A DNA stretch of 38,627 nt, from contig CAJTNI010000003.1 of assembly GCA_910577945.1 (NCBI GenBank), positions 107,607-146,233 on the forward strand. The letters are read 5' to 3'. Positions 30,675 to 38,164 of the stretch are shown here, one piece after another (the stretch's first letter is position 1; every line of letters starts with the position of its first letter). A model generated the notes under the pieces. The model was not told the origin of the DNA. It did not search any database and saw only the letters and a list, made by a program, of their open reading frames with translations. The DNA comes from an uncultured Christensenella sp. Its GTDB lineage: Bacteria > Bacillota > Clostridia > Christensenellales > Pumilibacteraceae. The position numbers were made by a program, and so were the translations under genes.

Positions 30675-31331
30675 AACGGCTTTGTAGCCCATTCCGCGAA
30701 CCGTAATTATCTTATCTCTATGCTGCTCGCCGAGCGACTTACGCAGCATTTTGATATGCGTATCGACGGTGCGGTCGTCGCCGTAATAATCGAAGCCCCA
30801 GATTTTATCCAAAAGCTCCTGCCGCGAAAACGCCTTGCCGTTGTAGCGCGCGAGCAAGAACAGCAAATCGCACTCCTTGGGCGTCATGGGTATGCGCTTA
30901 CCCGCGATATACACGGCGCGCCCCGAAAAGTCGACGGTCAAATCGCCCGAGGTCATTTTCTCCTCGCTCATCGCACCGCGGCGCATAATAGCCGCCGCAC
31001 GCGCCATAAGCTCCTTGGGGCTGAACGGCTTGGTTACGTAATCGTCCACGCCCATCTCGAACCCGTGCAGCTTGTCGTATTCCTCGACGCGCGCCGACAG
31101 CATAATAATAGGCGTTTGCTTGATTTTGCGGATTTCCTTGACGGCGGAAAACCCGTCGAGCTTGGGCATCATGGCGTCCATGATAATCATGTCGTAATCG
31201 GTCTCGCGCGCCTTGCGCACCGCCTCCATGCCGTCCGCCGCGTATTCCGTCTCGTATCCTTCGAACTCACAGTATTCTTTTATTATCTGACGTATGCCCT
31301 CTTCGTCGTCGGCGATAAGAAACCTTGCCAT
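30669..31331 (-). CDS. OmpR/PhoB-family response regulator (orphan)
   Basis: This 220-residue regulator has a receiver domain (1-120) with the acidic pair Asp8-Asp9, phospho-acceptor Asp52 in MIIMDAMMP, Ser79 in MLSAR, and Lys101 in TKPFS. A winged-helix DNA-binding domain follows (about 128-218, with TPKECDLLFLLARYNGKAFSRQELLDKIWG). The ATG has a GGAGGATA site. No histidine kinase gene is adjacent. Its final codon and stop lie in repeat copy B. It resembles the VicR/PhoB/ResD group but cannot be assigned further. Confidence 0.92.
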   Translation of the reverse strand: MARFLIADDEEGIRQIIKEYCEFEGYETEYAADGMEAVRKARETDYDMIIMDAMMPKLDGFSAVKEIRKIKQTPIIMLSARVEEYDKLHGFEMGVDDYVTKPFSPKELMARAAAIMRRGAMSEEKMTSGDLTVDFSGRAVYIAGKRIPMTPKECDLLFLLARYNGKAFSRQELLDKIWGFDYYGDDRTVDTHIKMLRKSLGEQHRDKIITVRGMGYKAVL

Positions 31332-31449
31332 ATAATTATCCTCCGTAAGTAATCGGATTCATTATAATTAAATTTTATGTTCAATCTATATAGCTCTGCG
31401 TGAATATTGTTGTGCGCAAAATGAAATATCGTACACTTTTGCGCCGCCG

Positions 31450-34212
31450 CTATTTGAGCTTGATAGAGCTCAAAATCTTGGTCATAATCGAAACGACGAA
31501 ATAGCTCGCGAGCACGACGGTAGACACAAAGCACACCTGCGTGAGGTTGAGCGTAACGAGCCCGATTGACGACACCAACGATATAATGTACATAAACAGC
31601 GCGGTAATGGCAATCGTGCCAAGCATGAGCACAATGCGGAAAATATTGAACGGTTCGCACTGCTTAAACAGCACCATTATGCCGATGCACGAAATTATAT
31701 ACACCATCATGCACGTGACCTCGGCGGGCGACATCTGCGTTTGCAGGTTGAGTATATACACCGACATTACGCCAAGCACCAACGCCACTCCGCCGGGCAC
31801 GGCTCGCGCCGTAACGTTCGACAGGAATTTACCTCGTATTATGTTCTTGTTCGCTTGCAGCGCGAGGAAGAACGACGGCACGCCGATAACGCAAATTTCC
31901 AGCGTGAGCGTGTTCGACGGCGACAGCGGATATTCCTGTTGCATAGCCAAAAAGATTATGGACAGCACGACCGACATGAACGTTTTCATGAGGAACATCG
32001 CCGACGACGCTTGCACGTTGTTGACTACGCGTCGCCCCTCCATAACCACGTCGGGCATGGAAGTAAAGTCGTTGTTCAAAAGCACCAAGTGGCTTACGTT
32101 GCGCGCCGCCTCCGCGCCCGACGCCATTGCGACCGAGCAATCGGACTCGCGCATGGCGAGAATGTCGTTTACGCCGTCGCCCGTCATTGCGACCGTATGG
32201 TTTTTCGACTTGATAGAGCGCACCAAAAGCCGCTTTTGGTCGGGCGTCACCCTGCCGAAAACGGTATACTTATTGGCGGCTTCGATAACCTCTTGGTCGG
32301 AAAACCCTTCGAGCGACACGTACAGCTCGGCGTTTTCCACGCCCACGCGCCGCGCGACCTCGGACACCGTCATGGGGTTGTCGCCCGATATGACCTTGAC
32401 CGCGACGTTGTTCTCCTTGAACCACTTAATCGTTTCGATAGCGTCCTCGCGGATATGGTCCTCTATTACCAGCAAGCACAGCGGCCGCCGCACCGCGGGC
32501 AGCTTTTCGCCCACAATGTCCGCGGGCGAATGCGCGAGCACGAGCACGCGAAAGCCGTTGGCGGCGTTTTCCGCAATGAGCTTTTCTATACGCACGCCTA
32601 TGTCCTTCAACACGAACTCGGGCGCGCCGAGCATAAACGTGCCCTCGCCCTCGAACGTGACCGCCGAGAGCTTGCGCTGCGACGAGAACGGCAGCGCCGA
32701 CACGGGCTGCATCGCCTTGCTGTACCCGAACTTATTGGCGAGCGCGAGCGCGGTTTGGTTATTGTCGCCCGTAGCGGTCAGCATCGACCCGATAATGTCC
32801 GCCAGCGAATAATTGCTCTCGAACCCTTTAATCTCGATTACGTTGTTGACTTCCATCGAGCCGTCGGTGATTGTGCCCGTTTTATCCAAGCACAAAACGT
32901 CCACGCGCGCGAGCATTTCGATACAGTAAAGGTCCTGCACGAGCGTTTGCTTTTTGGCAAGGCGCAGCACCGACGCGGCGAGCGCGAGCGACGTAAGCAA
33001 GAACATGCCCGCGGGTATCATGCCGAGCACCGACCCCGCCGCCTTGGTAATTATCTTATTCCAATGCCCGAGGTCCGCCGTCACGCCGTCGGGCACGATG
33101 GAGCGGTAGTTGGTCCACACCATGAGCGCGCCGATTGCTATAATAAACGGCGACAAAACCTTTATAATGAGCTTGATGGAATTCATAAGCTCGCTCTTGG
33201 GCTTTTTGTACTTTTTGGCGTACGACGTGAGCGTTTCCACGTAGTTGGCAGACCCGACCTTATCGACGCGCGCCACCACCGAGCCGCTGCACACGAACGA
33301 CCCGCTGTACAGCATATCGCCCACGCGCTTTTTAACGGGCTCGCTCTCGCCCGTCAGCATCGCCTCGTTCACCTCGCATTCGCCCTTGACGACTATCGAG
33401 TCGGCGCAAATCTGCTTGCCGAGGTCGAAGCAAATAATATCGTCGAGCACAACGTCGGGCGTGGGGATTACCCTGCGTTCGCCCTCGCGTATGACGACCG
33501 CGCTCGGCGCGGACACCAACGATAATTTGTCTATGGTTATCTTCGAACGTATTTCCTGAATTATGCCGATTATAATGTTCGCGCCGATAATGACGATAAA
33601 GAACATTTGCGTAATCTCCGCCTGCACTATTATGAGCGCGGCGGCGACGATAAAGCACAAAATATTGAAGAACGTGAAAATATTGGTGGCGAAAATGTAC
33701 AGGTAGCTTTTACCCGTCTTTTTGCCGACGTAGTTATCGTACCCGCTCGCGATACGGCTTTCCACCGCCTCGTCGCTCAATCCCGCGTCGGGCGCGGGGT
33801 CGTACCGCTCGGCTAGCGTCAGGTCCACCGTCTTTTTGTTTTTGGCGCGCTTGCGCTTGTTCTTTACGGTCGCCTGCTCGCGACTGAGCATAGTACCGTC
33901 GATAGTCGTAGACTTTTGATAATACCCGCTAATCGGCTCATCCGTCACGTCGTCGTCGAACACGGACGCGTCCACAACCGTTTTATCGATTGTGGCGCTG
34001 ACGTACGGGCGCACCGTATCGTCCAGCTCGCCCGTTTTGGTTACGATATGCGTCGGCGCGGACTTTTTGGCGCGCGACTTTTTGGCGGGCGCGGGCGACG
34101 GCTCGACGGGAATCTCGTCCGTAATTGGCAGTTTGGGCTCGGCGACCGACGCGCGCGAACGCGACTTGCCGTCCGACTTCGCCGAATTGACTTTTTTCTC
34201 TTTTTCTTGCAT
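31450..34212 (-). CDS. CtpE/CaxP-like cation P-type ATPase
   Basis: This 920-residue pump belongs to the group with mycobacterial CtpE and pneumococcal CaxP, both linked to calcium. It has the TGES loop (AMLTGESEPVKK), DKTGT phosphorylation site (LCLDKTGTITDGS), GDGVND hinge and about ten membrane segments. The M4 motif reads IPAGMFLLTS where calcium pumps usually have PEG, so ion specificity is uncertain. An N-terminal tail of about 150 residues is rich in Lys, Ser and Asp and is longer than in relatives. I chose the ATG at 34212: it is six bases after a perfect -10, so the message is probably leaderless; a frame from 34311 lies upstream of the promoter. It stands between a transporter operon and an orphan regulator. 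Confidence 0.88.
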   Translation of the reverse strand: MQEKEKKVNSAKSDGKSRSRASVAEPKLPITDEIPVEPSPAPAKKSRAKKSAPTHIVTKTGELDDTVRPYVSATIDKTVVDASVFDDDVTDEPISGYYQKSTTIDGTMLSREQATVKNKRKRAKNKKTVDLTLAERYDPAPDAGLSDEAVESRIASGYDNYVGKKTGKSYLYIFATNIFTFFNILCFIVAAALIIVQAEITQMFFIVIIGANIIIGIIQEIRSKITIDKLSLVSAPSAVVIREGERRVIPTPDVVLDDIICFDLGKQICADSIVVKGECEVNEAMLTGESEPVKKRVGDMLYSGSFVCSGSVVARVDKVGSANYVETLTSYAKKYKKPKSELMNSIKLIIKVLSPFIIAIGALMVWTNYRSIVPDGVTADLGHWNKIITKAAGSVLGMIPAGMFLLTSLALAASVLRLAKKQTLVQDLYCIEMLARVDVLCLDKTGTITDGSMEVNNVIEIKGFESNYSLADIIGSMLTATGDNNQTALALANKFGYSKAMQPVSALPFSSQRKLSAVTFEGEGTFMLGAPEFVLKDIGVRIEKLIAENAANGFRVLVLAHSPADIVGEKLPAVRRPLCLLVIEDHIREDAIETIKWFKENNVAVKVISGDNPMTVSEVARRVGVENAELYVSLEGFSDQEVIEAANKYTVFGRVTPDQKRLLVRSIKSKNHTVAMTGDGVNDILAMRESDCSVAMASGAEAARNVSHLVLLNNDFTSMPDVVMEGRRVVNNVQASSAMFLMKTFMSVVLSIIFLAMQQEYPLSPSNTLTLEICVIGVPSFFLALQANKNIIRGKFLSNVTARAVPGGVALVLGVMSVYILNLQTQMSPAEVTCMMVYIISCIGIMVLFKQCEPFNIFRIVLMLGTIAITALFMYIISLVSSIGLVTLNLTQVCFVSTVVLASYFVVSIMTKILSSIKLK

Positions 34213-34218
34213 GGCTAT

Positions 34219-34247
34219 ATTATATATATTACAAACTCGTTTGTCAA
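34219..34247 (-). promoter_or_regulatory. Leaderless-type consensus promoter of the CtpE-like gene
   Basis: On the minus strand TTGACA (34242-34247), 17 bases and TATAAT (34219-34224) match the consensus exactly. Only six bases (ATAGCC) separate the -10 from the ATG, so transcription should start at the A of the start codon. Confidence 0.82.
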
Positions 34248-34261
34248 TAACATTCGCCGAT

Positions 34262-35029
34262 TTATTCGCGGTACTTGGCGAGCGCGAAATTGAGCAGCGC
34301 GCGCAGCGCAAGCTCCGAAGCCACCGCCAGCACGACTGCGAAAAAGGTCATGGCAATGAGCGACGCGGTCATAAGATACGCCTTGGCGAGGTTCATGAGC
34401 ATGCCCAAGCTCCCCGCCGCCTGCACCAAGATTTCCGCGCCGATAACCGCCTTCACATTGTACGAAAACGCCGAGCTCAACGCGTCGGGCAAGCCCGCCG
34501 CCGCCGTCGGCATGTATACCGAGCAAAGCGTCTGCCGCCTGTTCGCGCCGCAAATTCGGCACACCTCATTAAGCTCCGTCGGCACTGTGGCGACGCGCGC
34601 GCGCGCCGACGAATACAGTATTGGCATGATAACCAGCACCGCCAAAATCACGGGCGCGACGTACCCGCCCACTACGAGCGCGAGTATGAGCGCGACCGCC
34701 ACGGTAGGCATCGTACGCAGCGCGGATATGAGCGGGTCGATAAACCGCCTGAACCCGTCGAACGCCGCAGACAGGCAAAACAGCGCGAAAAACAGCGCCA
34801 CGGAAATCGCGTAGCTGATTACGCAGCGCAAAACCGTGCCGCCAAGCCCCGTCCAGAACGCGCGCAAAGCGAGCGTTTCGCCGAGCGCGGAAAACGTTTC
34901 GGCAACGTCGGGCAGCACGAACGAATCGTCGACCGCCGCCGCGCAAATCGCCCACGCCGCAAATATCACGGCGACGAGCGCGACGACGTACAGCGCGTCG
35001 ATTAAACGTTTTTTTACGCGCTTGCTCAC
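34262..35029 (-). CDS. NitT/TauT-type ABC transporter permease
   Basis: This 255-residue permease has about six membrane segments and the cytoplasmic coupling loop (ELNEVCRICGANRRQTLCSVYMPTA) of the SsuC/TauC/ThiX group, which carry nitrate, sulfonates or pyrimidine precursors. Its ATG overlaps the binding-protein stop by four bases. The usual ATPase gene is missing from both sides: the next gene is the CtpE-like pump with its own promoter. The ATPase must be elsewhere. Substrate is unknown. Confidence 0.85.
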   Translation of the reverse strand: MSKRVKKRLIDALYVVALVAVIFAAWAICAAAVDDSFVLPDVAETFSALGETLALRAFWTGLGGTVLRCVISYAISVALFFALFCLSAAFDGFRRFIDPLISALRTMPTVAVALILALVVGGYVAPVILAVLVIMPILYSSARARVATVPTELNEVCRICGANRRQTLCSVYMPTAAAGLPDALSSAFSYNVKAVIGAEILVQAAGSLGMLMNLAKAYLMTASLIAMTFFAVVLAVASELALRALLNFALAKYRE

Positions 35030-36054
35030 GCCTTGACCGCCATCTCCATGCCGCGTTCGCCGAGCAGCATGCGCAGCGTGAGGTCGGGCACGTTACCCTG
35101 CCCGATTACGCCTACGCGCTTACCCGCGAGCCCGTTTAAATCGATATCGTCGCCGTCGCCCACCACGTAAAGATTGCCGTGCGTGTTGACCGTGAGCATG
35201 ACGATATCCTTGCCGCCGTTATATAGCGTCGCCGCGGCGTTTATAGGCATGATAGCCAAATCCGCCGCGCCGCTCGACACGCGCTGCGCAATCGTGGACG
35301 CCTGAACGACGGTAAAGCTCGCGTCCGCGTATCCCTCGTCCATCAGCTTGGCGAGCGCGATTGCGGGCGCGCCGTCGGGCATGTAAACGTTGTACGTTTT
35401 GCCTACGGGCGCGCCGTCCGCCGCCTCGCCCGCCACGTAGTAAAACCCGTCGTCGGGCGCTTTGGAAAGCACGGGCTTATCCAGCTCGTTTTTGAGCTTG
35501 GACAGCCTGTCGAAATACGTGGCGCAGCCCGCTTTGGAATTTTCCGCCGCTACCGTTTCGATATTGCAGCGCGATATTATATCGCCCGTGAGCGCGGCGA
35601 GCGTGGACTGCGTGCCGCTCTCCATGTTCGCCTTGACGGCGGCGACGGTCTTGTCGGGATTTTGCTCTGCCCAGCCGTCGGACGCCGCGACGGCGGCAAT
35701 AAATCCGTCGATAAACGCCTTGTCGTTTTTGACTATATCGCCCTTAGCGACCAAGCACGCTTGCGGATACTCGCCGCCGAAAACCTCGCGCCACTGCGCC
35801 TGCACGTCCATGACGATAGACTTGCCCAGATTGTTGACTGCGGTCGTAGCCGCAGGCTCGGCGAGAAACGCATAGTCGATATCGCCCTTTTTGAGCAGCG
35901 GCATGAGCGCGCTGCCGTCCGCCGCATACGTGACCGTTACGGTCGGAGTTGTCCGCCCCCCGTCGCCGCCGTCGCACGCGGCAAGCCCCGCGGCGGAAAC
36001 CGCGCACGCGGCGACGCATGCCGCAGCCGTCAAAACGTTTTTTAAGCCTTTCAT
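35026..36054 (-). CDS. NMT1/SsuA-like substrate-binding lipoprotein, apparently circularly permuted
   Basis: This 342-residue lipoprotein (lipobox LAAC, Cys27) is the binding component for the permease that follows. In relatives the mature protein starts with a strand and YMPDGAPA motif and ends with a PDDxFYY-like segment. Here the order is reversed: residues 38-206 are the segment normally second (VTYAADGSALMPLLKKGDID, FLAEPAAT, GGEYPQACLVAK, ending APDDGFYY), then a linker (207-220), then the segment normally first (YNVYMPDGAPAIALAKLM, MPINAAATLYNGGKD, THGNLYVVG, VGVIGQGNVPDLTLRMLL). It is one open frame with a GGAGG site and a four-base overlap with the permease. The ligand is unknown. 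Confidence 0.82.
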   Translation of the reverse strand: MKGLKNVLTAAACVAACAVSAAGLAACDGGDGGRTTPTVTVTYAADGSALMPLLKKGDIDYAFLAEPAATTAVNNLGKSIVMDVQAQWREVFGGEYPQACLVAKGDIVKNDKAFIDGFIAAVAASDGWAEQNPDKTVAAVKANMESGTQSTLAALTGDIISRCNIETVAAENSKAGCATYFDRLSKLKNELDKPVLSKAPDDGFYYVAGEAADGAPVGKTYNVYMPDGAPAIALAKLMDEGYADASFTVVQASTIAQRVSSGAADLAIMPINAAATLYNGGKDIVMLTVNTHGNLYVVGDGDDIDLNGLAGKRVGVIGQGNVPDLTLRMLLGERGMEMAVKA

Positions 36055-36201
36055 AATATATAACCTCCGATATTACTTGTATTTGGCAATGAGTAATAAA
36101 TAATTCGCAATCGTCGAACTACGCGCAAAACGCGCATTATTATTAAAGAACCGCGCCAAGCAATCGCCGCGATATTGCCGCGACCGCCCGCCGCTCGACG
36201 A

Positions 36202-36462
36202 TTACCGGCTCAGCTTTGCGAACAGCGCCTTGGCGCTCACGCCGCGGATTGCGCCCAGCCTGCCCGTGAGCGCGTTTACCGAGTTGACGGGCGCGTCGAG
36301 CACAAGGCTAATCGTGTTTACTCCGCGCTCGCGCAGCGGCAGCCCCAGCCTGCCCACGATAAACTCGCCGTACTCGTGCAGCGCGGCGTTGACCGCGTCC
36401 ACGCTGTCGGTATCCGTTATTATAACGGCGAGCATGGCAATACGATTTTCCGAGTTATCCAT
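36202..36462 (-). CDS. TM1266-type iron-only hydrogenase system regulator
   Basis: This 86-residue protein has an ACT-like fold similar to the NikR ligand domain. It matches the TM1266 group by IAMLAVIITD near the start, the LHEYGEFIVGRLGLPLRERGVNTISLVLDAP core and the LTGRLGAIRGVSAKALF end. These proteins are usually found beside hydE, hydF or hydG, the [FeFe]-hydrogenase maturation genes; none is in this window, so it may be a detached copy. The ATG has a GGGAGG site at the end of a structured leader. It is transcribed divergently from citrate synthase. Its ligand and mode of action are not known. Confidence 0.8.
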   Translation of the reverse strand: MDNSENRIAMLAVIITDTDSVDAVNAALHEYGEFIVGRLGLPLRERGVNTISLVLDAPVNSVNALTGRLGAIRGVSAKALFAKLSR

Positions 36463-36484
36463 AAAAAAACGCCTCCCGCGCTAG

Positions 36485-36567
36485 CGAAAGGGGTAAAAAA
36501 CGCCGCATGCGCAACGCGCACACGCACAAACCGTTATCGAAAATCTTTGCCGTCAGTACCCCTTTCG
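36485..36567 (-). promoter_or_regulatory. Structured 5' leader of the hydrogenase-regulator gene
   Basis: In the minus-strand RNA, CGAAAGGGGUA (36557-36567) can pair perfectly over 11 bases with UACCCCUUUCG (36485-36495). Between them is a stem GUGUGCGC-GUU-GCGCAUGC followed by GGCG and six U, which looks like an intrinsic terminator. The leader is about 110 bases long. A terminator inside a long closing stem, ahead of a regulator gene, suggests attenuation or a riboswitch. It does not match a riboswitch consensus that I know. Confidence 0.5.
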
Positions 36568-36581
36568 ACTCAGACAATACG

Positions 36582-36610
36582 AGTATAGCATCGCCCGCAA
36601 AAAAAGTCAA
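36582..36610 (-). promoter_or_regulatory. Promoter of the hydrogenase-regulator gene
   Basis: On the minus strand TTGACT (36605-36610), 17 bases and TATACT (36582-36587). It is arranged back to back with the citrate synthase promoter, 28 bases apart. Confidence 0.75.
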
Positions 36611-36638
36611 GCGCAATTCGTCGCGTTTACGCAAGCGG

Positions 36639-36667
36639 TTGATTTTCGGACGCGTTTATGATATAAT
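36639..36667 (+). promoter_or_regulatory. Promoter of the citrate synthase gene
   Basis: TTGATT (36639-36644), 17 bases and TATAAT (36662-36667) with an extended TGA upstream of the -10. A short leader with AGGAG precedes the ATG at 36688. Confidence 0.8.
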
Positions 36668-36687
36668 GTCTGTCAATAGGAGTTTAT

Positions 36688-38085
36688 ATGTCTCAATTCG
36701 ACGATTTTGTAAAAAACACAATGCCAAAAATCAAAAAGCTCAGCGCGCTCGCGGGCGAAAGCACGCTCATCGACGATACTTTTTACGAAAAGTTCGACGT
36801 CAAGCGCGGGCTGCGCGACATTAACGGCACGGGCGTGCTCGCGGGGCTTACCGACATTTCGGACGTAGTCGCGTTCGAGCAAAACCCCGACGGCAGCTTT
36901 AAGCACGCCGACGACGGCAAGCGCATTCCCGCGCGCGGAAAGCTGCGCTACCGCGGAATAGATATCGACGACGTAGTAAACGGATTTACGGCGGACAGCC
37001 GCTTCGGGTTCGAGGAGGTCGCGTACCTACTGCTTTTCGGTGCGTTGCCCAACAAGCGCGAGCTCGCCGATTTCAACGCGATACTGAGCGGATTTCGCAT
37101 GCTTCCCGTGTCGTTCGTGCGCGACGTAATTATGAAATCGCCGTCGCAGGACATGATGAACGGCTTGGCGCGCAGCGTTTTGTATTTGTACTCGTACGAC
37201 AACAACGCCGACGATATATCGCTACCCAATGTGCTGCGCCAATGCTTGCAGCTGATAGCGCAGTTCCCCATGATAAGCGTGTATTCGTACAAGGCGCACA
37301 CGTACTATCACCGCCCGAGCAGCCTTATAATACATAAGCCCGACCCCAAGCTCTCCACTGCGGAAAACATACTCATGATGATGCGCGACGACGGCGTCTA
37401 CACGGACACCGAGGCGCGCGTGCTCGACCTGGTGCTCGTACTGCACGCCGAGCACGGCGGCGGCAACAACTCGACGTTCGCCACGCACGTTCTCACCTCG
37501 TCGGGCACGGATACGTACTCGGTTATGGCGGCGTCGCTCGGCTCGCTCAAAGGTCCGCGCCACGGCGGCGCAAACATAAAGGTCGCGCGCATGATGGACG
37601 ACCTCAAAATGAGCGTAAAGGACAACAGGTCGGACGGCGCGATACGCAAATACCTGTCCGACGTGCTCGACAAAAAAGCGTTCGACAAGCAGGGGCTTAT
37701 TTACGGCATGGGGCATGCGGTGTACACGGTATCCGACCCGCGCGCCGAAATTTTACGCCGCTCGGTGGAAAAGCTCGCCAAGGAAAAGGGCATGGACGAC
37801 GAGTACGAGCTGTATTCGCGCGTTGAGCGGCTCGCGCCCGAGGTAATCGCCGAAAAGCGCACCATTTACAAGGGCGTGAGCGCAAACGTAGACTTCTTTT
37901 CGGGCTTGGTTTACACCATGCTCGAAATCCCGCCCGAAATGTTCACGCCCGCGTTTGCCACGGCGCGCATCGTCGGATGGAGCGCGCACCGAATCGAGGA
38001 GCTCGTCAACAAGGGCAAGATAATTCGTCCCAACTACAAGTGCGTGTCCACCGCGTCCGAGTACGTGCCGCTCAACAAAAGATAA
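36688..38085 (+). CDS. gltA: Citrate synthase
   Basis: Citrate synthase condenses acetyl-CoA and oxaloacetate. The 465-residue protein is of the longer Gram-positive clostridial type with an N-terminal extension of about 80 residues. The active-site residues can be placed: the His in LHAEHGGGNNSTF, the His in GMGHAVY and the Asp in NVDFFSGLVY. The GPRHGGAN loop and the RIVGWSAH segment are also typical. The ATG has an AGGAG site. No aconitase or isocitrate dehydrogenase gene is nearby. It may serve glutamate synthesis rather than a full cycle. A methylcitrate synthase is the main alternative. Confidence 0.95.
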   Translation: MSQFDDFVKNTMPKIKKLSALAGESTLIDDTFYEKFDVKRGLRDINGTGVLAGLTDISDVVAFEQNPDGSFKHADDGKRIPARGKLRYRGIDIDDVVNGFTADSRFGFEEVAYLLLFGALPNKRELADFNAILSGFRMLPVSFVRDVIMKSPSQDMMNGLARSVLYLYSYDNNADDISLPNVLRQCLQLIAQFPMISVYSYKAHTYYHRPSSLIIHKPDPKLSTAENILMMMRDDGVYTDTEARVLDLVLVLHAEHGGGNNSTFATHVLTSSGTDTYSVMAASLGSLKGPRHGGANIKVARMMDDLKMSVKDNRSDGAIRKYLSDVLDKKAFDKQGLIYGMGHAVYTVSDPRAEILRRSVEKLAKEKGMDDEYELYSRVERLAPEVIAEKRTIYKGVSANVDFFSGLVYTMLEIPPEMFTPAFATARIVGWSAHRIEELVNKGKIIRPNYKCVSTASEYVPLNKR

Positions 38086-38164
38086 CGCGTCGCAACAGCA
38101 CGCACGTCGATAAGCGATTGCGAGCGTATCGAAATTACGCAATGTAAAAGCCGCCCGAATGCTA

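Noticed and set aside
36463..36580. Known riboswitch class (TPP, c-di-GMP, ZTP, fluoride, THF) in the hydrogenase-regulator leader
   Set aside because: None of the conserved cores I know is present; only a generic closing stem and terminator-like hairpin are supported.
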